Below are positions 44,547-53,900 of a DNA stretch of 64,000 bases, piece after piece (the stretch's first letter is position 1; each line of letters opens with the position of its first letter). The translations under genes and the position numbers were made by a program. The notes under the pieces are model-generated. The model made no database searches. It worked only from the letters and a program-made list of their open reading frames with translations, and was not told the DNA's origin. Location: contig OZ246894.1 of NCBI GenBank assembly GCA_965231925.1, positions 2,604,001 through 2,668,000 on the forward strand, read 5' to 3'. The stretch is from Poriferisodalis sp965231925. GTDB lineage: Bacteria > Actinomycetota > Acidimicrobiia > Acidimicrobiales > Poriferisodalaceae.

Positions 44547-45329
44547 CTAGCGGCCGACGAAGTTGCCGGGGCGGCGTTCGCTGACGGCCTTCATGCCTTC
44601 GCGGGCGTCCTCGGTGCCCGACAGGCGCAGCTGTTCTGCGGCCTCTCGCTGGGTGACCTCTCGCACTTTGTCGCCGAGACCCAACCGGAGCGTGGCCTTG
44701 ATGGCGCGCACGGCCAGCGGTGCGTTGGCGGCGATCTCTCGGGCGACCTCGACGGCGCGGTCTCGTACCTGATCGGCCGGCACACACTCATCGGCGAGGC
44801 CGAGCTCGACCGCCTCGTCGCCCTTGTAGCGCTTGGCGCCCAGCAGCACCTTCGCGGCGCGCTCGGGCCCCAGCAGCAGCGGCATCGTGACACTCATGCC
44901 GAAGCCCTGATGAATCCCCAGCGAGGCGAAGTTCGCACAGAACCGAGCCTCGGGGCAGGTGATGCGGATGTCGGGCACCATCGCGAGGCCCAGCCCGCCG
45001 CCGATGGCCGGGCCGTGAATCGCACCCACGATCGGCAGCGTCACGTCGAACAGCCGCCCCGAGCCCTGGTACAGCTGCAGTGTTGCGCTGCCGCCGACCT
45101 TCTCCCCGGCGCCGCCGCCGACCCCCTCGCCGCCCAGGTCGGCTCCCGCACAGAACGAGCGGCCATCGGCAGCCAGCACGGCGCAGCCAATGCTCATGTC
45201 CTGCTCCAGCTCCACCATGGCGTCGGCGATGTCGTGCACCTGGCGGTAGCTCAGGAAGTTGTGCGGCGGGCGATCCATGATCACCAGCCCGACACGCCCG
45301 TCCCGCTCGATTCTGAGTCCATCTGCCAT
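44547..45329 (-). CDS. Enoyl-CoA hydratase/isomerase family protein
   Basis: A 260-residue crotonase. The ATG at 45329 follows GGGAGAC. Oxyanion-hole motifs are GRSFCAGADLGGEG and GPAIGGGLGLAMVPDIRI. FASLGIHQGFGMSVTMPLLLGPERA covers the active-site region; the usual second Glu position is occupied by His-Gln-Gly, so the reaction may be an isomerase or hydrolase type rather than a classical hydratase. The C-terminus TEDAREGMKAVSERRPGNFVGR is complete. Divergent from the DUF169 gene. Confidence 0.91.
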   Translation of the reverse strand: MADGLRIERDGRVGLVIMDRPPHNFLSYRQVHDIADAMVELEQDMSIGCAVLAADGRSFCAGADLGGEGVGGGAGEKVGGSATLQLYQGSGRLFDVTLPIVGAIHGPAIGGGLGLAMVPDIRITCPEARFCANFASLGIHQGFGMSVTMPLLLGPERAAKVLLGAKRYKGDEAVELGLADECVPADQVRDRAVEVAREIAANAPLAVRAIKATLRLGLGDKVREVTQREAAEQLRLSGTEDAREGMKAVSERRPGNFVGR

Positions 45330-45427
45330 TGCCCCGTCTCCCATCGCTCGGTCTGCGCTCGCTCGGCGGCTCACGCTAGTGGTCGCCGAACTAGCGTGAC
45401 CTCCCGAACACGGCAGCGGGGAATTCG

Positions 45428-46279
45428 GTGAATTTCCTCGCAGCCGTGCACAAGGGGGCAGCCGTGACACAGACCGACACAGCCGAAGCAACGACCGAGA
45501 CCGCGGCGCACGTGCGCACCGCCGCGATCGACTGGGATGAGCTGCTCGCGCGACTGCAGGCCGTCCTTCGGCTGCGCACCACGCCAATCGGCATGAAGCT
45601 TTTCGAGACCGTCGAGGACATGGAAGCGGTGCCACGTGTGCGCCGTCCCAACGCCATCCACACCACCGACCAGATCGTGGGCATGGCCTGCCGCCTCAAC
45701 TGGACGGTCGGCTTCACGATGGACGACCTCGTCGGCGCCCAATGCGGCGCGGTCATCGGGCTGCATCCCCAGGACGACAAGTGGCTGTCTGGCGACCGCA
45801 TGGCGGGGGTGTGGTACGAGACGCTGGAAGACGCCTCCGCGCACCAGCACGCCATGGATTTCGTGCCCTACGGCACCTACGAGGCGATGGTTGTCTCGCC
45901 GCTGTCGTCGAAGCGACTCGACCCGCCCGATGTCTGCATGATCTACGCCACGCCGGCTCAGATGATCATCTTCATCAACGGCCTGCAGTGGCGGGAGTAC
46001 AAGAAGCTGGAATGGGGCTGCGTGGGCGAGTCGGCCTGCGCCGACTCGTGGGGCCGTGCGCTGCGAACCGGTGAGCCGAGCGTGTCGATCCCGTGCTTCG
46101 CAGAACGGCGCTACGGCGGCGTGATGGAAGACGAGATGCTGGTTGCGCTCACGCCTGAGGATCTGGTTGTCGCCGTGGAGGGCATGGAGGCGCTGGCACG
46201 CAACGGCCTGCGCTACCCGATCCCGACATACGGCATCCAGACCGACGCCCGAGCCGGCCTGGGCGTCAGCTACGACTGA
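45428..46279 (+). CDS. DUF169 family protein
   Basis: A 283-residue cytosolic protein. The DUF169 pattern is visible: LRTTPIGMKLFETVEDM, GMACRLNWTVGFTMDDL with a conserved Cys, IYATPAQMIIFINGLQWREYKK, and CVGESACADSWGRALRTGEPSVSIPCFAERRYGGVMEDEM with several Cys. The conserved cysteines suggest metal or cofactor binding, but no function is established. The GTG start has GGGGA 7 nt upstream; GTG 45464 is an alternative. It is followed by a VOC protein and a rhodanese in the same direction. Confidence 0.86.
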   Translation: MNFLAAVHKGAAVTQTDTAEATTETAAHVRTAAIDWDELLARLQAVLRLRTTPIGMKLFETVEDMEAVPRVRRPNAIHTTDQIVGMACRLNWTVGFTMDDLVGAQCGAVIGLHPQDDKWLSGDRMAGVWYETLEDASAHQHAMDFVPYGTYEAMVVSPLSSKRLDPPDVCMIYATPAQMIIFINGLQWREYKKLEWGCVGESACADSWGRALRTGEPSVSIPCFAERRYGGVMEDEMLVALTPEDLVVAVEGMEALARNGLRYPIPTYGIQTDARAGLGVSYD

Positions 46280-46334
46280 ACACACGGATCAACCGGCCAG
46301 ACCACGCGCGAAATAAGCATAGACAGGGGACATC

Positions 46335-46742
46335 GTGGCACTGCAACCGACCAAAGAGGGCTTTGACCTCGGCATCGTCACCAGCAACGGCGATGAGATG
46401 CTCGCGTTCTACCGTGACATTCTCGGGCTCGAATTCGAGGCGACACTGAACATGGAGCAGGTGGGCATCGCCCAGATGCATCGGCTGTGGGCGAACAAGA
46501 GCCTGCTCAAGCTGGTGGTGCCCGTCGCGGACGTGCCCGCTGGCGTTGCCGGCGGCATCACCGGCGGCACCGGGTTGCGCTACTTCACGTTCACCGTCGG
46601 CAACTTTGAAGAAGTGATGACCGCGTGCGAGGACGCCGGGGCCAACATCATCTGGCGCCGGCTCGAAGCACGGCCCGGCGTGGTGGTCGGGATGGTCGAG
46701 GATCCCGACGGCAACTGGGTTGAATTCATCGACAACCCCTGA
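46335..46742 (+). CDS. VOC-family (glyoxalase/extradiol dioxygenase-like) protein
   Basis: A 135-residue single VOC module pair. DLGIVTSNGDEMLAFYRDILGLEFEATL starts the first beta-alpha-beta unit, and LRYFTFTVGNFEEVMTACEDAG and VVVGMVEDPDGNWVEFID form the second, with the terminal Glu as probable metal ligand. GTG start behind AGGGGA. Reaction unknown. Confidence 0.88.
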   Translation: MALQPTKEGFDLGIVTSNGDEMLAFYRDILGLEFEATLNMEQVGIAQMHRLWANKSLLKLVVPVADVPAGVAGGITGGTGLRYFTFTVGNFEEVMTACEDAGANIIWRRLEARPGVVVGMVEDPDGNWVEFIDNP

Positions 46743-46787
46743 GCGTGAGAAGCTCGCGCGTCAGGGCGGCGTTTGGAGCGATGAGCA

Positions 46788-47213
46788 GTGCCTGAACGGC
46801 AGCGCAAGACAGTCCACGACTTGCTGGCCGAAGCGCGCTCGGGGTTGGAGCGGGTCGTTCCGGCCGAGCTGGCCGATCTGATGAAGGCTGCGGACCGCGC
46901 CGAAGGCGAGCGACTACGCGTCATCGACGTACGGCCACGCGAAGATCGAGAACGGACGGGCATCATCGAAGGCTCGGAGCACATCGGGCTGCTGGTGCTG
47001 CAGTGGCGCCTCGACCCGGAGTCAGGCGCCTCGGAAGGAACCGCTGCGGGCTTGGACGACCATGTGGTCGTCGTCTGCAATCAGGGCTACAGCTCCAGCC
47101 TTGCCGCAGGCCAGCTGCAGCAGATGGGCTTTGCCCGCGCTACCGACCTCGACGGCGGCGTCGAAGGCTGGATCGAAGCCGGTTTGCCCGTGGTGCCGCC
47201 GCCCCGCGCTTAG
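46788..47213 (+). CDS. Rhodanese-like domain protein
   Basis: A 141-residue protein with a single rhodanese domain: RVIDVRPREDRERTGIIEGSEHIG, then the active-site loop VVVCNQGYSSSLAAGQLQQMGF with the catalytic Cys intact, and DLDGGVEGWIEAGLPVV. It would handle persulfide sulfur. The stop overlaps the end of the convergent DsbA-like gene by 4 bp. Confidence 0.9.
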   Translation: MPERQRKTVHDLLAEARSGLERVVPAELADLMKAADRAEGERLRVIDVRPREDRERTGIIEGSEHIGLLVLQWRLDPESGASEGTAAGLDDHVVVVCNQGYSSSLAAGQLQQMGFARATDLDGGVEGWIEAGLPVVPPPRA

Positions 47214-47833
47214 CCTGCGTCGGGCGCGGGTCGCTCACGCAGGCGCCTGATGACGTCGGCCATGAAGTCGTCGTCCTGCGCTCCCTGGATGACGAGCCGG
47301 CCGTCCAACAGCCAGCTGGGTGTCGCGCTGATGCCCCACTCATTGGCCCGGGCCATCGACGCCCGCAGCGCCGGCAGCAGCTCGTCGTTGGCCACGACGC
47401 GCCGCAGCACGTCTGGGTCGATGGCGACGTCGGATGCCAGCTCGACCAGAACGTCGGGGTCAGCGACGTCCAGCTCCTCTTCCCAATAGGCCGCATACAG
47501 CCGATCGTGGTAGCGCTCAGAGGCGTCCGCGTCGGCGTGCTCGACTGCCAGCGCGGCCTGATGTGCCCTGGCACTGTTGCGCAGGCGCTTGGGCGTCACG
47601 AACCGGATCCCTTCGGCCTCCGCCAGCGCGGCCACTCGGTCGAAACTCATGCGGACTTCGACTCCCTCGACGGGCACTTCGGGGTGGATCTCATAGGCCA
47701 GCCAGGTGATGTCGAGATTGTGACGCTCTGCGAGAGGGGCCGCCCGGGCCCGGGCCAGATGGCACCACGGTCACAGGTAGTCCGACCACACCAGCACGGA
47801 CATTGCCGGAGTCGTTGTCATCGTCTTGACCAT
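47210..47833 (-). CDS. DsbA/FrnE-like oxidoreductase, candidate selenoprotein with in-frame TGA (UPWC)
   Basis: The 208-codon frame from ATG 47833 (GAGG site 7-8 nt upstream) to TAA at 47210 is interrupted only by a TGA at 47773-47771, codon 21. Reading through gives SVLVWSDYL-U-PWCHLARA, so the TGA replaces the first Cys of the CPWC active site of the DsbA-like/FrnE family. The rest is fully conserved: ITWLAYEIHPEVPVEGVEVR after it, then LYAAYWEEELDVADPDVL and EWGISATPSWLLDGRLVIQGAQ near the end (cis-Pro region). Starting after the TGA would remove the active site. Selenocysteine insertion is therefore the best reading; a nonsense mutation or sequencing error is the alternative. It faces a rhodanese gene. 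Confidence 0.82.
47742..47755 (-). promoter_or_regulatory. Candidate bacterial SECIS stem-loop
   Basis: In the mRNA, GCCC starting 16 nt after the UGA pairs with GGGC around a 6-nt loop GGGCCC. The loop opens about 20 nt after the UGA and begins with GG, matching the described bacterial SECIS pattern (short stem, G in the first loop positions, 16-37 nt from UGA). The region is very GC-rich, so the fold alone is weak evidence. Confidence 0.45.
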
Positions 47834-47964
47834 TTCGTCGCCTCAGCAGGTTCTGCCAGTGCGCTTGCGTCGAACCGAGCCGCTCCTCAATGATCTCACG
47901 TTGCTCGCCCTGCAGCGACGCTGCGCTCGGTTGGACAGCGTGAGCGGGGCTGGGCAGCGATGTG

Positions 47965-50900
47965 TCAGTCGGTGATGGTGGATGTGGCTGTGGCTGTGTT
48001 GTTGGCGGCGCCGATGGTGTAGAGGATGTGGAGCCCGATGGTGCCGTGGGTGCCCGCTGTGGGGACGCTCGCGGTGGTGTGCGTGCCGCCGCTGGCGATG
48101 GTGGCCCTCGAGCCTGCGCTGTAGGCGCCGCCGCGGACGACGAAGTAGTAGGCGGTGACGTCGTGTGCTGAACGGCAGCTCAGGCTGATGACGAACTCGA
48201 GATCGTCGCCTCGTGTGGCCTCGGCGTCGGCGATGCTCACGACCGGGCGGCCCGTGCAGGCTTCCACGACAGGCTCGGGCGGCGGTTCGTCGTCGTCGAG
48301 AATCTGCGCGGTGCGTGTCGCCTGGGGTCCCACGGTGTAGCCGCTGCCCGCCGCGATGGTGACAGTGATCGACCCGTCAGCCTCGTCGACGCTGTCATCG
48401 ACCGTCGCAACAGCAAGGGTCGCCTGTGTGGCGCCCTGGGGGATCGTCACCGTCACCGCACCCACAGCCGCGCCCCACTCGCCCGACGCCGTAACGTCCA
48501 CGGCGACGTCGAGGTCTGCTGCCGCGGGCGTCGACGAGGTGATCGTGAACGTCGCAGCCGTGCCCTCGGTGCCGCCCGCGGCCGCAGTGATGCCGACCTG
48601 CGGCGGCGGGTCGTCGCCGTCGACGATCACCACAGTGGTCGACCCGTCCGCGCGTTCGACGCCGTCAGGACCCCACGAGATGCCCAACACCACGCCCTCG
48701 GTGCTGCCGTTCAGCGTCGGCGCCCTGCCCGCAGCCCCATACGACGCAGTGATCTCCTCATCGGCCCAGTCGCTGTCATCCACAGCCGTCAACACCAACT
48801 CCACAAGCTGATCGCCAGGACCGAACACCACCTCGAAATCATTGGCGAACACCGCGTCGGCATCGCCCAGGTCGCGCAGCGTCCAATGCGTGCCCTCATC
48901 GCCGCCGGTCATGCTCAACGGCACCGTGAGCGTCTCCCACGCCCGCAGCGTCCGCGTCAGGCCGATGTTGAGCGCTGCCTGGTTGTCGTAGCCCGCGCCG
49001 TGCTCCTCGATCGAACGCGCAAAGAACATCATGTACACCGTCAACGGATCCACATCATCATCAGCCACACCGGCCGCCGCCGACCCCGCACCGCTCGACA
49101 CCGTGTACCCCGCATCGGAGCCCGCCGCGTCCAACGACACCGACACGCTGCCATCAGCCTCGTCCACGCCGTCATCGACCGTGGCAACCATCAGCGTCGC
49201 CGTCGCCGCGCCCGCCGCGAACTGCACCGTGCGCGAACCCCCAGCCACGCCCCACTCGCCCGCCGACGACACCGTCAGGTCCACATACACGTCCACAGAC
49301 GGCGGCGGCGACGCAGACAGCGTGAACACCGCGTCGCCGCCCTCGCTCACATCGCTGCCCGCCGCAATACTCACCAAAGGCGGCGGCGGATCGTCATCAT
49401 CAGCCACCGTCACCGTCCGCGACGCCGGCACGCCGACCTCATAGTCGCCGCCCGCCTTCAGCGTCGCAGTGACACTGCCGTCAGGCTCATCGAAACTGTC
49501 ATCGGCCGTGGCCACCGCCAGCGTCGCCGAGGCGGCGCCCTTGGGGATCGTCACCGTGCGCGTTCCCGCCGCCACACCGAAATCGCCCGACGCCGCGACA
49601 GTCACCCCCACCGCCAGATCAGCCGACGGCGGCGACGACGCAGACACCGTGAACGACGCAGCAGAACCCTCAGCCGCCCCCGAACCGGCCGTGACACTCA
49701 CCTCCGGCAACGGATCGTCGTCATCGGCGACCCCGACCGAGGCAGCCTTCGCCGCGCCCAACCCGTAACCTTCGCCGGCCGCCAACGTCACCGTCACCGA
49801 ACCGTCGGCCTCGTCCACCGAATCATCAGCCGTCGCCACCGACAACGACACCGACCCCGACGTCGGCACCGTCACCGACCGCACACCAGTCGCGGCCCCG
49901 AAATCGCCCACCGCAGACACCGACACCGACACCTCCAACGGAACCGACGGCAACGGCACCGCAGACACAGTGAACGTCGCAGCAGCACCCTCCACCACAT
50001 CGGCGCCCGCAGCGACCGACACCACCGACGGCGTCGCCGTCACAACCGTGCCCGTCGCAGTCCCCGCCTTCGAATTCGCCGCGCCCAGCACAATCGGCAC
50101 ACCGAGCGACACCGTCTCCGAGTCCGCGGTCGGCACCATCACCGACCGCGCCCACTCGCCCGCGCCGATCGTCAGTATCTGGCCCGACCCATCAATCGCG
50201 CCGTCACGGACAACATAGAAATACGCCCTCACCGAACCCGACGAACGACAGCTCAAACCGAAAACGAACTCCAAATCCTCGCCCCGCACCGCACTCGCAT
50301 CAGCCACAGACAACGTCGGCCTGCCCGAACACACAGGCACCACCGGGACCGGATCGGGGTCCGGGTCGGGCACCACCACCGGCGGCGGATCGTCATCATC
50401 AGCCACCGTCACAGAAGCCAACCTCGCGGCGGTCGACAACTTGTAGCCCGTGCCCGACATCAACGTCGCCGACACCGAACCGTTCGGCTCGTCTTCTTGG
50501 TCGCCAGTGGTGGGCACCGACAACGTCACACTCCCCGACGTCGGAACCGTCACCGAACGAAAACCAGAACTCACACCGAAATCGCCGGTCTTGCCGACCA
50601 GCACCGTCACCGGCAACGCCGCAGCAGGCGCAGGCGAAGCCGACACCGTGAACTTCACAGCCGAACCCTCGACCACGCCACCCCCAGCGCTGATGCTCAC
50701 CACCGGAACCGCCGGCGGCGGATCGTCGTCGTCGGACACAGCCACGCTCGCGGACCCTGCGGTGGCCGATACCGTGTAGCCCGCATCCGACGCCGGAGCG
50801 TCCAACGACACAGACACCGAACCGTCAGTCTCATCGACTGAGTCATCAGACGTCGCGACTGTCACCTTCACGCTGCCCGACGCCGGCACCGTCACCGTCT

Positions 50901-53900
50901 GCGCACCCGTCGCCGCCCCGAAATTGCCCACCGCGGCCACCGTCACCTCCACGTCGAGATCCGCAGCTGGCTTCGGCACAGCAGACACCGCGAACACCGC
51001 GTCGCCGCCCTCAACCACATCGCCGTCGGAAACGATGCTGACCTCCGGCACCGGCGCCGGATCGTCGTCATCAGACACCGCCACCGACGCCACCGACGCA
51101 GTGGACGACACCGTATAACCCGCATCCGCAGCCGGAGCATCCAAAGACGCAGTGACCGACCCGTCGGGCTCATCGACAGAGTCCCCCGACGTGGCAACCG
51201 TCAGCTTCACACTGCCCGACGCCGGGACTGTCACAGTCCGTGCCCCGGCAGTCGCGCCGAAATCACCGACAGCGCCGACCGTCACCCCCACAGAAAGATC
51301 CGCCGACGGCTTCGGCACAGCAGACACCGTGAACACCACGTCGCCGCCCTCAGTCACACCGCCGCCACCAGAGACACTCACCACCGGAACAACCGGCGGC
51401 GGCTGAGCCACCGTCGGCACACCCGCGACGTTCAAGACGAACGGGCCCGTTGTGCTGCTGGTGTTCCAGTTGATGTAGTAGCTGGTGCGGTATTGAGTGG
51501 TGGCCTCGATCGTGTAATCGCCCGCAGCCAGGCTCCTGCGGATCTGGGCTGTCTTGATCCATGGACAGAAGAAGCAGTCTGGGGATGTGGCCTCCGTCAG
51601 CCAAGCTCCGTCCTTCTGGCCTGATCCGCTCCGCAAATAGAGGTACGGACGCACGAGGGCCGCCGTCGAGAGATCGATCGTCACCGTGGACCGCTTGTCC
51701 AAGGTGAAGCTGTAGAAGCGGGCGCGGTGGCCGTCGCCGCGCTGCGCCGAGTTGCAGGTCTCAGTGAACTCTGCCTCGAATTCGCCGCTGCCGGTCAGCG
51801 CAGTCACGCATGCGTCCCCAGGCACCGGCGCCGGCAGCGAATCCTCGTCATCGGACACGACCACCGAAGCCGATCCAGCCGACGATGACACGGCATAGCG
51901 CGGGCTCGCATCCACCCTCGCGGTCACTGAGCCGTCCGCTTCGTCGGCGCTGTCGCCGACTGTGGACACCGTCAGCGAACCGCTGCCCGACGTCGACACC
52001 GTCACCGGCCGCAGACCCGCCGTCACACCGAAGCGGCCCTCTCTGGACACGTCCACCCAGACCGTAAACGGCGCCGACGGCGGCGGACTCGCCGTCACCG
52101 TGAACACCGCGTCGCCGCCCTCGGTCACATCGGCGCCGGCCGCGATGGCGACCTCCGAGCCCGACCGGACCAGCGCCGGAATGCCCTGAACTTCCAAGGC
52201 AAACGAGCCGCGGTCACCCCCGTGGAACGGTCGAGCCTCGATCGTGTAATCGCCGGCGGCAAGCTTCATCGCCAAGCTCGCAGGCTTGCCCTCTTTGCCA
52301 GTGACCTGGCCCGGCTCCAAGCTGCTTCCGCGTCGCGTGTCGCCGCCTCGCCTCAGCACGAGACGGGTGGTGAACGCTGAAGCAGTGGACAGATTTATCG
52401 TTACGGTGCTCTCTTGATCCAAGGCGAAGCTGTAGTAGCGCGCGGATGCGTCGCTGCCGTCCTGAAGGCAGTACTGGTCCCAGGTTCCTTGGACGGTCCC
52501 GCTGCCTGTCAGCGCCGTCGTCGCGCAAGCCTCAGCAAGCGTGGCGAGGCCGTCAGAGGGCAGAAATGCCACGCCGTGACCCCAAGTGCTGTCTGCGCCC
52601 GGGGCGCCTTGATCGGCTGCGTTGGTCCTGAGATAGGCAGCCACCTGCTGCGCGGTCGAGGCGGGGCTGCGCTCGAGCACCAACGCGGCGAGGCCCGCGA
52701 CGATCGGCGCCGACTGGCTCGTGCCGCAGAAGTTCCTGACACCGCCGCCTTTCCATGAGGGCAGGCAATCGAGAGCGACTATGTCGGGCTTGGTGCGGTC
52801 GTCGGGCGTGGGCCCGCGGCTGCTGTACCACCTGATGGCGAAGGTGCCGTCGGTCTTCTCGTCTGCTGCGCCGACCGCCAGCACCCCCGGACTCGAGCTG
52901 TCCGCGGGACTCATGACGCTGCCGCCCGCCGTGTAGTGCTGGATCGCGTTGCCGAAGGCATGGAACTGCACCCACGACGGGGCGGCGCTGGCAGCCTTCT
53001 TCTTCGCGCTGACCCAGTAGTACCCCCTGCTCGATGTCGGCAGTGACACGCCTTCCCACGGGACATCGGACGAGCCGCCGCTCTGAAGGTCGGCGCTGGT
53101 GGCGACCACGGTCCGCGGCCCGCCATAGGTGGCCGAATAGCGGACCTCGAGATCGAGGTCCTTGACCGCGCCGCCCCAAGCATCATCCCAGCGCATGTGG
53201 ACGAAAACGCTCTCGGATGCCGACAGCTCGAACCCCTGCGCCTCGCCCGCAGCACCGCCGGTGCCGGACCACTCGTGGTAGCCGTCGTTGTCGGCATCGG
53301 CGAAGGCACCGAGCCAAGCCTGCCGCGCGTAGTTCCCGGCCGAGTTGACCCACAAGATGCCGTTGTCGGCGGCCCACTTGGCCGTGCTCAGCGGACTCGG
53401 CGCGATTACCCGCGTCCCATCGGCAGAACCGTGGTAACTCCAAGCGATCGAGTGGGCGATGACCTTCACCCCTTGGCCGTGCATCCACTCGACGCTGGAC
53501 TGGAGATCAGCCCAAGACCGCGGATTGGCGACATACAGCGCAGCGTCGGGCGCGACGTCGATGACCGACTGCGCCACTCGCGTGCCGTGGTCGTCGCCGC
53601 CCGCGGTGTCGCAGTTCGCCAGCGCTGTGGTGGGCTTGCCGACATCGGTGTAGCAGCGGCCGACCACCGACGAAGGCAGCTCCGTGCCAAGAAGGGCACG
53701 CAAGCCGGTGAAGCCGTCCTTGGAGGTGATGCTGGTAGGCGTATCGATGACGCCGACCTTCACCCCGTCGCCGGTGAAACCGTTGAAATGCCACACCGCG
53801 GTGCCATGGGCACGGAGAGACCGGTCGATGGCTGCCCCTACCTCTTGCTGGTTCTTGAACGGCTGCGGCATCACGCGCACACGAGACACCCCGGTCTGCT

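Noticed and set aside
47210..47677. A shorter DsbA-like gene starting after the TGA
   Set aside because: It would lack the whole CPWC active-site region and start mid-domain, while the upstream frame is fully conserved through the TGA.
48886..50841. A 650-codon open frame antisense to the Calx-beta repeats, Arg/His-rich
   Set aside because: It mirrors the repetitive high-GC codons of the protease gene, has no domain-like sequence and no initiation signals.
48230..52180. Repeated DNA as a CRISPR array
   Set aside because: Repeats are about 300 bp, in frame and encode Calx-beta domains; no short repeat-spacer pattern exists.
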